A stretch of 64,000 nt of DNA from Halichondria panicea. Lineage: Eukaryota > Porifera > Demospongiae > Suberitida > Halichondriidae. The notes beneath the pieces are model-generated. The model had not been told where the DNA came from. It ran no database searches and worked only from the letters and a program-made list of their open reading frames with translations. Positions 35,498 through 47,239 of this stretch are shown here, in pieces. The stretch lies in assembly GCF_963675165.1 (NCBI RefSeq), contig NC_087380.1, positions 1,789,803-1,853,802 on the forward strand, in the 5' to 3' direction. How positions within the stretch are numbered: the first letter of the stretch is position 1; each line of letters starts with the position of its first letter. The position numbers were made by a program, and so were the translations under genes.

Positions 35498-36519
35498 AGC
35501 AAAGCCTAGCTGTGCCAACAACTTTAATATGTAGTCTTTTACATGTGAACTGAACAGACAAATAATTTCGTATAGACAAGTGTGTATACTGTATAGCTGA
35601 AACTGTTGGGCACTCTCGGACAAAACTGATTACATGTGTTTTCATAATTGTCACTAAACCAATGCCAGATTGATGTGTGTTTACAAGATCATTGGAGGGT
35701 GCTTTGGTTGCTTTGGCTTTTGTGCTTTTAGTGAAATTTACATGAGGTGGTTCACGATGTGGAATAGAAAGAGCTAGATTTAGAGCTAGATCTATATAAA
35801 TTTGCCAGCATGGTGATGATAAAGTCTACTACCAGCTAACTATAGGACAAACCAAACATGAGCTCTTCATAAATTATCGTGTCTCGGCTTCATTTTTGTA
35901 AGAGACCCAATAATCCCAATGCATGCATGTATTCAATGAAACTGACATACACAGTATTATTAAACATCACTATAACACCTGAATAACTGCAAACTTGCGA
36001 AGGCATGCTGCTCACTAACTCTATTCAACGATCTGACTCAAAAAAACATGGGAACAAGAGCCACAAAAACGTTTGCAATGTGAAAAATTGCTAGCATTAA
36101 TTGGCCGAGGGAAAAGCACCAAAAAGTATAGAAACAAGAAAGCGGACGAGAGTATAACTCTAATCCGTTACAAAACGTCATTCGTATATGCAAGTATACA
36201 GCTATAGTGTTGAGGTACATTATATTATTATAGCATCAATTGACATTAAACTGTCATTTAAAAGAATTGTAATTAAGAGATGTATAGACGTACTTCCATC
36301 AACCACATCATTATACTTCCATAATGCATTAGTATAATAATTATTAGTCTTTATCTTTAATTTGTACACGCTATTGTAAGTACTATATACAGGGCACACA
36401 TTAGGTTAGCATAATATGCTACTAGTGTATCCATGCATTTTGCAGAATTATTATAAAAATAACTAAAAAATATACTGCATGTGGGAGCATATACAGTGGA
36501 ATGCATGCATATATAATTG

Positions 36520-36559
36520 TAGCCTCGATTCCAGGCCGCTCTCAATTCAATCGAGGCTA
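36520..36559. repeat. Minimal TAGCC...GGCTA fold-back
   Basis: About 40 bases, TAGCCTCGATTCCAGGCC ... AATCGAGGCTA, flanked by ATAATTG on both sides. The shortest member of the family at 36611-36709. Confidence 0.65.
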
Positions 36560-36610
36560 ATAATTGTATATATGCCTAACGCATACCTTGCATAAATGCA
36601 CAATTAATGC

Positions 36611-36709
36611 TAGCCTCGATCCCAGGCCGATCCGTCTCCAATTTAACGCTAGGTTGCCTATTTTTCAACTTCGTTCTATTAAAAAAAAATCGGCCTGGGA
36701 CCGAGGCTA
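36611..36709. mobile_element. MULE-like MITE with 9-bp target duplication
   Basis: Termini TAGCCTCGATCCCAGGCCGA and TCGGCCTGGGACCGAGGCTA; flanks AATTAATGC at 36602-36610 and again at 36710-36718. A perfect 9-bp duplication is typical of Mutator-like elements. It shares termini with the 1.1 kb element at 42359-43446. Confidence 0.85.
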
Positions 36710-37004
36710 AATTAATGCATGATCATTGTGTCCCACACGCAAAACGCATGTCTGTATTGATGTATATATATACTGCTATAGGATTGGCCGGGAAAACCAC
36801 AAAATATCGTGGGAAAACTACCAGCGAAAAAATTGAATGACATTGTACGTAACGGATTGGAGTTATGTTTTTTCCGCATCCTTGTTTCTATGCTTTAATA
36901 TAGTCCTAATTGTATAAAAGAAAGACGAGATGTCACTCACTTCATATTAGGCAACAAGGAGCATTGTGGAGCTGATCACAAGAAGAGAAGAAAATTCTTT
37001 GACA

Positions 37005-38068
37005 ATGTGAGCATCAAAATTAATGCAGGTTTACACCATGCACCCATGCTCTTGCATTCATTTTAGGTACAGACAAGCCTTTGTTGGACTGTTGCTTTTC
37101 GTCTCGGTGCTCTCTGCTGAGGTGTACCAGAATGACGTTGACCATGCAGCCACTGAATCAAGAGCATCTATAGTACGAGCGCTAGGGATCGACAATTTCA
37201 GTTCAATTGCCGAAAAACTGTGTCAGTAATGGGTGAAAAAAGTAGCCTCCTTCGCAGCCTCTCCTTTTTCTGTTCTTTGTCACTGTAGTTCAATAAGATA
37301 AAATACGGGACTAATTGGAGGAACAAAGAAAGAAAGAAGGAAGAGACTAAGAAAAAGGAGAGCCTGCCTTGCTAAGTCGCGTGACGGTAGACGAGTGGTA
37401 GACGAGTGAAAATGAACGTGGGCAATCACTAGCTGGGTGGAGCCTGACAGAGCAAAAAGCTACAGCATGCCTACGCATTGCAAACTCTAAATAAAAGCTG
37501 TTAGCATCGTAGATAGTAAGCCAGAATCAAGCGTGGAGATACCGTAGACGAGGGCTTACCTAGTAAAGACTAAAGAGACTAATTAATATCTAAATTTAGC
37601 TCAGTTTTTTTTCCTGAGTTCAGAACAGACCCACTTGAATAGTAGATATAATTATTACAGCAGTATAGTCTACTCTACTCTAGTCTTTCATACTTCCTCT
37701 ACTGACTAAAGGTATCATGAAGGCTGACTCTACTGCACTGTACTGTACTACCGGTATACTGTTCATAACAGATTATGTTCCTGGTAAATGCGCTCCAAGT
37801 ACTGTGTGGGAGGACAGTTATTGAGGTTCAAGTGTTGTAGTGCTAGTGGCTACAAAACCAAGAATTGCCGATTGACTGGCTATATCAACAACTGGGATGG
37901 GTATATGAACTACCATTCTCACTCCGTCTTTGTTGGTGCTTATAGTCACCATTCCAATCGCAAGGAGTAAGTAATTTACACACATTTAGTTATAGTATCA
38001 AGGTGTGACTATTTTTTTTTGGCAGAGATCGTCTCTGGAAGATTTTGGAGTGTGACTACAAAAAGTGA
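37005..38068 (+). pseudogene. DPT: Dermatopontin-like copy 4: chimera of type II 5' and type I 3'
   Basis: AT at 37005-37006, then the exon from 37069 (MYRQAFVGLLLFVSVLSAEV) with an internal deletion after YQNDVD and a stop near 37227. About 550 bases of unrelated sequence follow, then a type I 3' part (CSASGYKTKNCRLTGYINN, 37830-37970) and terminal exon (to TGA at 38066). The two halves come from different subfamilies, so recombination or deletion joined two neighbours. Confidence 0.8.
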
Positions 38069-38519
38069 GGAAGAACTGAGAGAAAAAGTGTGGATCTATA
38101 TATTCAATGAACATGTGTAGTAAAACTAATAAGTTTAGTCAGTATACGTATAGATAGCCTAAAATTGAGTCTGCTCAGTCTGTCCACACAGTATATATAA
38201 TGAAGAAGTCTCATCAATGTACACATTGTACACTACATAATGGAATGTCAGATATTAATTTGTTCCTTGTTAGGCACATGCAATTAGGCAGTCATAGTTT
38301 TTATGGTACAAAAGTACGTATGATAATTACTTCACGGCAGGAACTTTCACTAACAGTTACATAGCTAAACCAAAACACTAATCAGAACCTTTTGCGCTCA
38401 TGCAGACTACGTAATCCTATTAGTATAAAAGATATCACTCACTTCATAATTATACTAAGCAACAAGGAGCATTGTGGAGCTGATCACAAGAAGAAAAAAC
38501 GAAAAGAAATTCTTTGACA

Positions 38520-39166
38520 ATGTGAGTCAATATAATTATTACTCGAATGCATGCGCAATTTTCACACCTTTTCATTAATTGTATAGGAACTGGCAAGCCT
38601 TTGTTGGACTGTTGCTTTTCGTCTCAGTGTTCTCTGCTGAGGGACCAGAATAACTTCGACCAGCCACTGCACGTCAATTGTCAATCAAAAAAGGCTCTTT
38701 CTGGAGTCAGGAGCATCTATCATAATCACTACAGGATAGACGTTTTCAATTCCTTTGCAAAAGCATTACGTCTTACGCTTTCTCTAAATGCTTCTGGACC
38801 GGGTATGAGAATCAATGGGACCAGCCTCTCCTCTTCCAGTGTCCTACTGACCATGTGATGTCCGGAGTGAAGAGTATCCATAACAATGGCAAAGAGGATA
38901 GATTGTGGCAGTTTAAGTGTTGCAAGGCTCCTTGCCATCAAACGAAGAGTTGTGAGTTGTCCAAGTTCATCAATAACTGGAGAGGACTCATTAACTATAA
39001 TGCTCCTGCTAATAAGGTGTTTGTGGGTGCCTTCAGCTACCATGACAACGGACAAGAGTAAGTATCACTTTATGCGTTGTAACATGAGAATACACGTTAT
39101 CATTCCATCACATGCAGAGATCGTAGGTGGAAGATGCTGCAGTGTGAATATAAGAAAGACAAGTAA
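38520..39166 (+). pseudogene. DPT: Dermatopontin-like copy 5 (type II), frameshifted
   Basis: Very similar to copy 2. Start AT at 38520-38521 and signal peptide from 38586. GAGGGACCAGAATAA lacks two bases of GAGGGGTACCAG and gives an immediate stop; a one-base loss follows near 38730 (CAGGATAG). The rest is open: CHQTKSCELSKFINNWRG, then DNGQ and DRRWKMLQCEYKKDK-stop. TATA box at 38424. Confidence 0.85.
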
Positions 39167-39169
39167 AGC

Positions 39170-40350
39170 AAAGCCTAGCTGTGCCAACAACTTTTATATG
39201 TAGTCTTTTACACATGAACTGAACAGATAGATAATTTCGTACAAACAGTATAGATAATTTAAGTGTATATACTGTATAGCTGAAACTGTTGGGCACTCTC
39301 AGACAAAACTGCTTGTGTTTTCAGTATAATATAAATGTCCTAAACCAATGCCAGATTGATGTGTGTTTACAAGATCACTGGAGGGTGCTTTGGTTGCTTT
39401 GGCTTTTGTGCTTTTTTAGTGGAATTTACGTGACTGAGGTGGTTCACAGGTGTGGAATAGAATAGAGCTAGATCTATATATAAATTTGCCAGCATGGTGA
39501 TGATGAAGTCTACTACCAGCTAGCTATAGGACAAACCAAACATGAGCTCTTCATAAATTATCGTGTCTCGGCTTCATTTTTGTAAGAGACCCAATAATCC
39601 CAATGCATGCATGTATTCAATGAAACCGACATACACAGTATTATTAAACATCACTATAACACCTGAATAACTGCAAACTTACGAAGGCATACTGCCCACG
39701 ACTAACTCCAACATCTCTATTCAACGATCTGACTCATGGGAACAAGAGCCACAAAAACATTTGCAATGTGAAAAATTGCTAGCATTGGCCAAGGGAAAAG
39801 CGCCAAAAAAGCATAAAAACAAGAAAGCGGACGAGAGCATAACCCGTTACAACATCATTCTCATATGCAAGTATACAGCTAGTGTTGAGGTACATTATAT
39901 TATGAGTTACATTATATTATTAGCATCACATGCAATTGACATTAGACACTGTCATTTAAAGGAATTGTTTAAGATATGTAAAGACTCCATCAACCACATC
40001 ATCATACTTCCACATGCATGTCAACATGCATGCATGGATGTGTGTATGCCTAAACTCATACCTTGCACAAATGCACGGTCAATGATTATGATTGTGTCCC
40101 CACACCATATAGGGAAGTAAACTATGCTATGTATAGGATTGGCCGGGAAAACCACAATAGCAGCGAAAAAATTGAATGACGTTGTAACAGATTGGAGTTA
40201 TGCTCTCATCTGCTTTCTTGTTTCTATGCTTTTCCCCTGGGCAATCCTAACAATTTTTCGCATAGCAAATGTTTTTGTGGGTCTAATATATTCAATTCTA
40301 AGACATGTGTATACACAGTGACAGTTCATTGTCAGAAAGATGATCACATG
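39170..40350. other. Dermatopontin 3' flank copy; no gene
   Basis: Matches the 3' flanks of copies 2, 3 and 9 (GGGCACTCTCAGACAAAACT; GAGCTCTTCATAAATTATCG) and 36000-36240 downstream of copy 3. No exon recognised. Confidence 0.6.
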
Positions 40351-40354
40351 TAAT

Positions 40355-40544
40355 GGAATGTCATATCTCTAATTTGTTCCTTGTTAGGCAGTTCCAGTTT
40401 TCATTGCCACAAAGTAGCATGGCAGGAACTTTCACAAACAGTTACATAGCTAAACCAAAACACTAATCGGAACCTTCTGCGCTCAGATTACGTAACGTGA
40501 TCCTGTTGCATGAGATCGCCTGTGGAAGGCTATACCAGAAGTGA
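40355..40544 (+). pseudogene. DPT: Collapsed dermatopontin unit: promoter block joined to exon 3
   Basis: The promoter block ends ...GATCCTGTTGCATG and runs directly into GAGATCGCCTGTGGAAGG...CCAGAAGTGA, which is the terminal exon. Exons 1-2 are deleted. Confidence 0.75.
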
Positions 40545-40776
40545 GAGCAAGTAACAAAAAAAGTGGATATTTAGTAATCAATGAACAATTAAGTAGTGAA
40601 AAACTGAATGGATATAGTCTATATATGGTATTCTCGGTCTGCAAATCTTTGCAACATCAACAATAGTGTTGAAGGTTGAACGCTCAATCTCAACATTTTT
40701 TGAGATTCTGCAAAATCCTGTATATTATTTTAAGTGTACTCATCGACTAGTACATACAATACAATACATGTAAATG

Positions 40777-40989
40777 GAATGTCAGATCTCTAATTTGTTC
40801 CTTGTTAGGCAGTCAATTTTTCATTGCACAAAAGTACATAATTTTACTGCATGGCAGGAACTTTCACAAACAGTTACATAGCTAAATCAAAACACTAATC
40901 GGAACCTTTAGCCCCCTCAGACTACGTAATGTGATCCTATTGCATGAGATCGTCTGTGGAAGGTTCTTGAGTGTGACTACAAGAAGTGA
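40777..40989 (+). pseudogene. DPT: Second collapsed dermatopontin unit
   Basis: Same structure and same junction (CCTATTGCATGAGATCG) as 40355-40544. The terminal exon reads DRLWKVLECDYKK-stop. The shared junction shows that the collapsed unit was itself duplicated. Confidence 0.75.
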
Positions 40990-41399
40990 GAGCAAGTAAT
41001 AAATTATGTAAAGTGTGGTAAATCAATAAACATGCAATTAAGTGGTGAAAAACTGAATGGATATATATAGTATTGCTCAGTTGAGCGTTCCTTCTATATG
41101 TAACGCTCAACCCTCAATGTTGCAAAACCCTGTATATTATATAAGTGCATGTACACGTATTATTTATTATCTCATGACTAGTCTAGTACATAAGTAAATG
41201 GAATGTCAGATCTCTAATTTGTTCCTTGTTAGGTACAATTAGGCAGTCATATTTCCATGGCACAAAAGTACGTATATATATTACTGCCTAGCAGGAACTT
41301 TCACAAACAGTTACATAGCTAAACCAAAACACTAATCTGAACCTTTAACGCACAGACTATGTGATCCTATTGCACGGTATAAAAGAAAGACGAGGTATC

Positions 41400-41406
41400 T
41401 ATAAAA
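41400..41406 (+). promoter_or_regulatory. TATA box of dermatopontin-like copy 6
   Basis: TATAAAA followed by GGGCAGAGATCAGAACTATC, nearly identical to the block at copy 1; about 70 bases upstream of the split start codon. Confidence 0.7.
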
Positions 41407-41472
41407 GGGCAGAGATCAGAACTATCTGTCACACTCATCTCTGAGTTTAACTCTGTGGAAAAAGAGAAAAGA

Positions 41473-42159
41473 ATGTGAGTGTCCCATATAGAGGCTTTAG
41501 TTTTTTGTCATGGCTTAATTCACATGCAGGTATTGGAAAGTCTGTGCTGGTTTCCTGGTGCTGGTCTCAGCATTCTATGCTGTAGCTGGAATTCGGTGGC
41601 AGAATGATTGGGATGGGAATCTAAATGTCCAATGCTCCGACAAACAGGCTATTGTTGGCGTTCAAAGTTATCACAGCAATCGTCATGAGGATCGCCGTTG
41701 GCACTTTATGTGCAAGAAAGTTGCACTTTCTTCATTATCCCGTTGCATTTGGACAAGATACGTGAATAACTGGGACCAACCCCTCCACTTCAGGTGTCCA
41801 GTCAACCATGTGATGACAGGAGTGAAGAGTTACCATAGCAATCGTCATGAGGATCGTCGGTGGAGCTTCAGGTGTTGCAAGGCTATAGCTAGTGGCTACA
41901 AAACCAAGAAGTGTCATTTGACTGACAATTACATCAACAACTGGGATGGGCGTATGAATTACTATTCTTCTCACTCCGTCTTTGTTGGTGCTGTTAGCTA
42001 CCACAGCAACAAAAGAGAGTAAGTAAAATTATAGAATCAAGGTGCACGAAATGTGACTTGTTTTTTAACAGAGATCGTCGCTGGAAGATTCTAGTATGTG
42101 ACTACCAAAGTGAGAGAGCATGCATGCAAGCTAAAGGAAGTGTGGATCTAAAAACATGA
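41473..42159 (+). CDS. DPT: Dermatopontin-like secreted protein, copy 6 (type I), intact
   Basis: Exons 41473-41474 (AT), 41530-42018, 42072-42159; 192 residues in one frame. Signal peptide MYWKVCAGFLVLVSAFYAVAG, then QNDWDGNLNVQC. Two blocks of HSNRHEDRRWHFMC and HSNRHEDRRWSFRCC carry the dermatopontin signature. Compared with type I relatives a small deletion in ...DYQK-stop moves the frame past the old stop and adds a tail SERACMQAKGSVDLKT. As in the other copies the start codon is completed by splicing. Probably a secreted matrix or adhesion protein. Best preserved type I member. Confidence 0.86.
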
Positions 42160-42358
42160 ACATGTAGTGAAACTCAACAATAAGTTTAGCACTATAATTA
42201 TAATTATAATTATAATTATATAGATAGCATAAATTATATAGTATTGCTCAGTCTGTCCACACACAGTATTACTGATGAAAAGTGTATTATAATCTGGAAT
42301 GCGAGATCTCCTTGTTAGGCACAACTGAGATAATTACTGTATGTGCAGGAGCTTTACA

Positions 42359-43446
42359 TAGCCTCGATCCCAGGCCGAGTTTTCGCTTTTATAACGGTTA
42401 GGCGAACAACTGGGCCTGGTACTAGTTGTCTGCGCATGCGTCAAATTTTCATTGTATATTTGTGGTCGGCAAAAATATTTAATAAATCAATAATCAAAAT
42501 TTGTACACAGAAAATGCACAGAGTGAGTACACAAAAGATGCACATAGGGAGCTGCTTCACAAAGGCCTGGGGAGTTGCCAGTTGTGCTGCAGCACAATTA
42601 CAGTGACCCAGGGCAACTTCAGGATGATTGAATGCCTTCAAATTACGTTTCAAAAAGATTTAGCAGGCTGCTGGACTTCTCTGATTCTAGGCCCCAACTC
42701 GTAACTCATTGCTTGAGAAAATGTAGATTCTCTTGATGTCTCTGAGCTACCCAGCAACGCTCGAATGAGCAGGTCATACTCCAGTCCTGTGTCTGTGAGT
42801 ATAGGACAATATTAAAAGAAACCAAAGACGGTTAAACCCTTACCTCAAACTGTCCAGTCTCGTCCGTTAGTATAGCCAAGAGGAGCACTGTTGGGATAGC
42901 TGGATATTAGCCATTGCTCCTGTACAGAGAAGTAGACATTTTAAATACGTGTAGATCTATACATATTAAATTTCTCGGTTATAGTGTCATTGTCGACGAG
43001 CTAATGATGGCAGCACCAAGTTCTCTAGCTCACACTCTTCACTTGATCCACCATATTAATGATGAAACTATAGTCTACCTACATTCTTGCCAAACATGAA
43101 CAAGACTTGATAGCATAGCCGGCCATAGGGCCCACACAAAAATATCTGACCTTAACAAGCTTGACAAAGCTTTATACCTCTTCCCTTGTTGTTCAGTCTT
43201 CAGAATAAGCTTCAGAGAAGAGAGAAGCTTCAGCTAAGAGCCATTCCAATCGATTCCAATAATGATAAAACGGGAACTGACTTCTAGTACACGATAGTAC
43301 ACGAATATAAATGTCACGAAAGTGAACGAGAATATCCATTCGTCAGAATCTGACCAACGATTGACGCATGCGCAGACAACTAGTACCAGGCCCAGTTGTT
43401 CGCCTAACCGTTATAAAAGCGAAAACTCGGCCTGGGATCGAGGCTA
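42359..43446. mobile_element. MULE-like element, 85-bp TIRs, 10-bp target duplication
   Basis: Near-perfect inverted repeats of about 85 bases (TAGCCTCGATCCCAGGCCGA inwards to TGCGCATGCGTCAA), flanked by GAGCTTTACA at 42349-42358 and 43447-43456. It splits a dermatopontin promoter block. The interior has no recognisable transposase. On the minus strand about 47 codons (42797-42655, containing EYDLLIRALLGSSETSRE) are open behind a good acceptor, so it may carry a captured gene piece; the upstream join is not in frame. Confidence 0.85.
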
Positions 43447-43621
43447 GAGCTTTACATAGCTAAACACCAAAACACTAATCGAACCTTTAGCGCTCAGGCT
43501 GCGCGATTCTATTGGTATAAGAAGACATACGATATGTCATGCACTCACTGCATGCACACTAAACAACAATTAGGAGGATTGCGGAGCTGATCACAAGAAG
43601 AAAGTAGAAATTTCTTTGACA

Positions 43622-44240
43622 ATGTGAGTGTTAAAATTACTCAAATGCAATTTTCACCCCCTTGCATCAATTGTTGGACTGCCGCTTTTCGTCTCAGTGT
43701 TCTCTGCTGAGGGTACCAGAATAACTTTGACCAGCCACTGACAGCTAGTGAGCGTCGATTGTCAATTCAAAACCGCTCTTTCTGGAGTCAGGAGTCTATA
43801 ATAGGCCCCACAGGAATAGACGTTTTTCAATTCCTTTGCCAATTGAAAGCATTACGTCTTACGATTTCTCTGGACCGGGTATGAGAATCAATGGGACCAG
43901 CCTCTGCTCTTCCAGTGTCCTACTAACCATGTGATGTCCGGAGTGAAGAGTGTCCATGACAATGGCAAAGAGGATTGTGGCAGTTTAAGTGTTGTAAGTC
44001 ATCAAACAAAAAGTTGTGAGTTAATTGTCTAACTTTATCAATAACTGGAGAGGACTCATTAGCTATATACAGCTCCCGCTATATACAAGGTGTTTGTGGG
44101 TGCCTTCAGCTACCATGACAATTAATGGAAAAGAGTATATAAGTATCAATTTATGCGTTTTGTAACTTGAGAACACGTATCATTCCATCACATAGACCGT
44201 CAGTGGAAGATGCTGCAGTGCATGTGAATATAGTATAAAG
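43622..44240 (+). pseudogene. DPT: Dermatopontin-like copy 7 (type II), heavily decayed
   Basis: The AT of the start survives at 43622-43623, but the exon 2 acceptor and first codons are deleted. Several frameshifts, small insertions (CAGCTAGTGAG, ATATA) and a damaged DRRW terminal exon follow. Most decayed full-length member. Confidence 0.8.
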
Positions 44241-44583
44241 CAGAGCCTGTGCCAACAATTTTTATACATGCATGGTGTCGATTCATCTTAATGTTGCATG
44301 CATGGTCTTTTACACATGAACTGAACAGAAATATATAGCTTAAAGTTAGTAGTACAAACATTATAGTAGCTGGAGCTGTTGGGCACTCTCAGGCAAAAAT
44401 GATTTCCTTGTGTTATCATGCAGGAACGTAAAATGACTTGTCACCACTATTATTATATAAACCTCAATGCCTGATTGACATGTATAAGCTATAGATCTAT
44501 AATTTTGCCAGCATGGTGAGGATGAAGTCTATCTACCTCCAGTTATACCTCATTAAAAGGTCTCAATTGATACATAATAAATT

Positions 44584-44988
44584 GTGACAGGCTCTGGGAA
44601 AACCAGACTATTGGAGCAGAATTTAGTATTGAGCTACAGCTAAATTTATACCTACAGTATAAAATCTAAAAAAATGTTATTCTGCAGTCCTTCTACTACC
44701 TCTCAGTAAAATCTGATACTCTAAATCCAATTTTTTCCATCGACGTCCAAACTTCGCTATTATTTTTTCTACCTTATTTTTCCTAATTGAGCAATTTTTG
44801 AGAGGCGTTTTTTACTCATTTTACGGCTTCAAGTTTCTAACGCGCATAACTCTGGTATGAAACTATAGGTATGTGAACACTAAACATGCATATCATTGTG
44901 TGTAGGCGATGCTCTACTCTATCATTTGGTACATTAATCACCAAAATTTTAGCCTGCTCCAATAGTCTGGTTTTCCCAGAGCTGTCAC
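44584..44988. mobile_element. TIR element, termini GTGACAGCTCTGGG
   Basis: Inverted repeats GTGACAGGCTCTGGGAAAAC...CAGACTATTGGAGCAG and CTGCTCCAATAGTCTGG...CCAGAGCTGTCAC, about 35 bases. Non-coding; in the 3' flank of copy 7. Confidence 0.75.
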
Positions 44989-45084
44989 ATTAATGAGCCT
45001 GGACAAACCACTGAAACAAAGCTAATAAGTTATCATGTCTCTTGGCTTCGTTTTTAAGAGACCCAATCCCCATGCATGCATAGT

Positions 45085-45340
45085 GGCTATACAAAGCCAA
45101 GAATTTCCGATTAACTGTTTACATCAATAAATGGGATACGCATATGAATTTTCGTTCTTCTACCGTCTTTACTATAGCTGGTGTTCTATCTACCATGACA
45201 ATGGCAGAGAGTGAGTAATTACATTAGTATCTGATCAAGGTGAATGAAATGCGCATGACTTGTGACTCTCCTGTTTACAGAAATTGTCTGTGCATGTGCA
45301 TAGAAGATTCTGGAGTGTGACTACCAGAAATTAGAGAGCA
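45085..45340 (+). pseudogene. DPT: Dermatopontin-like copy 8, 3' fragment (type I)
   Basis: Remains of type I exon 2 end (TNFRLTVYINKWDTHMNF-like, frames broken) and of the terminal exon with an insertion (CTGTGCATGTGCATAGAAG). No 5' part. Confidence 0.7.
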
Positions 45341-45600
45341 AGCTAAGTGGATCTAAAATCAATGACATGTAGTGAAACTGAATATAGATAGTCTAGTATA
45401 TATTGCTAAGACTAGTCTGTCCACACAGTAATCATGAAGAAATGTTTGATTTCATAGATCAGTAGTAATGGAATGTCAGATATCTCTAATTTGTTCCTTG
45501 TTAGGCACAATTAGGCAGTTTTTATGGCACAAAATGCACGTATAATAATTACTTCACGGCAAGAACTTTCCCAAACAGTTACATACAGTGCATTCAGTCT

Positions 45601-46278
45601 AGAGTAGAATACCACAAAAGAGTGAGTAGTTGTACTTAAATGTAAATATCTTATGATGGTAAGAAAATCTGCTGATACCATTGTCACGTAAGTGAATGAA
45701 TAAGCAACAACATAATCCAAAATGTTTCCATGACAACATAAGGTGGTGGGTTTGTGGTGACTAATAAAACAGTACCCAATTGTTATAGTGGGTAATCGGT
45801 TAGGGAGAGAAAAGGCCAACGGTTTCCGGCTAAGGTTTGGAAATTTGTTACAACATCTATAGATAGTTTGAAAGGTTCGATATTGCTTAAATATCTACAC
45901 ATCCACCGCAGTGCTCAAAATTGCTAGTTTTTAGTGCCGTTTCGGTTAGGGAGAGATTTAAAGAAAATCTTACAGCTAAGGTCCAAAATTTCACCGAGTT
46001 AGCTTGAATAAATTGTCTAATTTTTGATAAGAAAAATGTGTCCAGAAATATTTTAGTTCCGGAACCGATAATTTATGTTACACACATTTTTTTTTACGAT
46101 CACCCCCATTTTCACCTAAAATGATTTCCCACTACAACAACTTTTGGGGAAATATTTTTGAATAATGTTGTAGCTTATTCATTCACCTATACAATGGTAT
46201 CAGCACAATTTCTTAGAAATGTTCCGATCTTGAGATACATTGAAGTACAACTACTCACCTATTTTGGTATTCTACTCT
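45601..46278. mobile_element. Long-TIR element, termini AGAGTAGAATACC
   Basis: Perfect termini AGAGTAGAATACC / GGTATTCTACTCT, with imperfect complementarity continuing for over 100 bases (GAGTAGTTGTACTT...GATACCATTGT). It splits another dermatopontin promoter block (ACAGTTACATA before it; GCTAAACCAAAACACTG after it). Non-coding. Confidence 0.75.
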
Positions 46279-46425
46279 CTATAGACTGTAGCTAAACCAA
46301 AACACTGCATGATCGTGATCCTATTGCTAATAAAAGAAAGACAAGATATCATTTACTTCATATAAGCAACAAAGGAGCATTGCGGAGCTGATCACAAGAA
46401 GAAAAAGAAAAGAAATTCTTGGACA

Positions 46426-47230
46426 ATGTGAGTCAATTACCGTACTCGAATGGGCAATTTTCACCACCTTTGCATTAATTGTAGGAACTGGCAAACCTTT
46501 GTTGGAATGTTGCTTTTCGTATCGGTGTTCTCTGCTGAGGGGTACCAGAATAACTTCGTCCAGCCACTGCACGTCAATTGTATCAAAAAAGGCTCTTTCT
46601 GAATCGAGTCAGGATAATCACCACAGAGATAGACGTTTTCAATTCCTTTGTAATTATGTCTGGGTACCGTATAGCAGGAAATTTTCACGGGTGCAAATTT
46701 TCGCTATTTGCTCAACAGAAATTTTCGTGGGTTCTGAGTTTAAATGCTAGGAAACCACACCCACCAATAGCTTTGCATGTGAAATACCGGTGTGTGGGAG
46801 TTTTAATTTTCGCGTTAATTGCTCTGCCCTCGAAAAACGCGAAATTTTGCACCCCACAAAAATGTCCCGCTATACGGTATGGGACCAGCCTTTCCTCTTT
46901 GTCCTACTGACTACATGATGTCCGGAGTGAAGAGTATCCATAACAATCACAGAGAGGATAGATTGTGGCAGTTTAAGTGTTGCAAGGCTTCTTGTCATCA
47001 AACGAAGAGTTGTGAGTTGTCCAAATTCACTGATCAATAACTGGAGAGGACTCATTAACTATAATGCTCCCGCTAACAAAGTGTTTGTGAGTGCCTTCAG
47101 CTACCATGACAACGGACAAGAGTAAGTATCTCACTTTATGCGTTGTAACATGAGAACACACGTTATCATTCCATCACACAGAGATCGTAGGTGGAAGATG
47201 CTGCAGTGTGAATATAAGAAAGACGAGTAA
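46426..47230 (+). pseudogene. DPT: Dermatopontin-like copy 9 (type II), transposon-interrupted
   Basis: AT at 46426-46427, signal peptide intact (MNWQTFVGMLLFVSVFSAEG), frame lost after HVNC. The MITE 46675-46879 replaces about 60 bases of exon 2. The 3' part reads on to DRRWKMLQCEYKKDE-stop (TAA at 47228). Confidence 0.85.
46675..46879. mobile_element. TACCGTA-family MITE inside copy 9
   Basis: Termini TACCGTATAGCAGG and CCCGCTATACGGTA, interior with GAAATTTTCACGGG and CGCGAAATTTTGC fold-back arms. It directly disrupts the dermatopontin exon. Confidence 0.8.
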
Positions 47231-47239
47231 AGCAAAGCC

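Noticed and set aside
42441-42653. Cysteine-rich minus-strand ORF inside the MULE-like element
   Set aside because: No zinc-finger spacing, no family resemblance, and it crosses low-complexity repeats (CIFCVLTLCIFCV).
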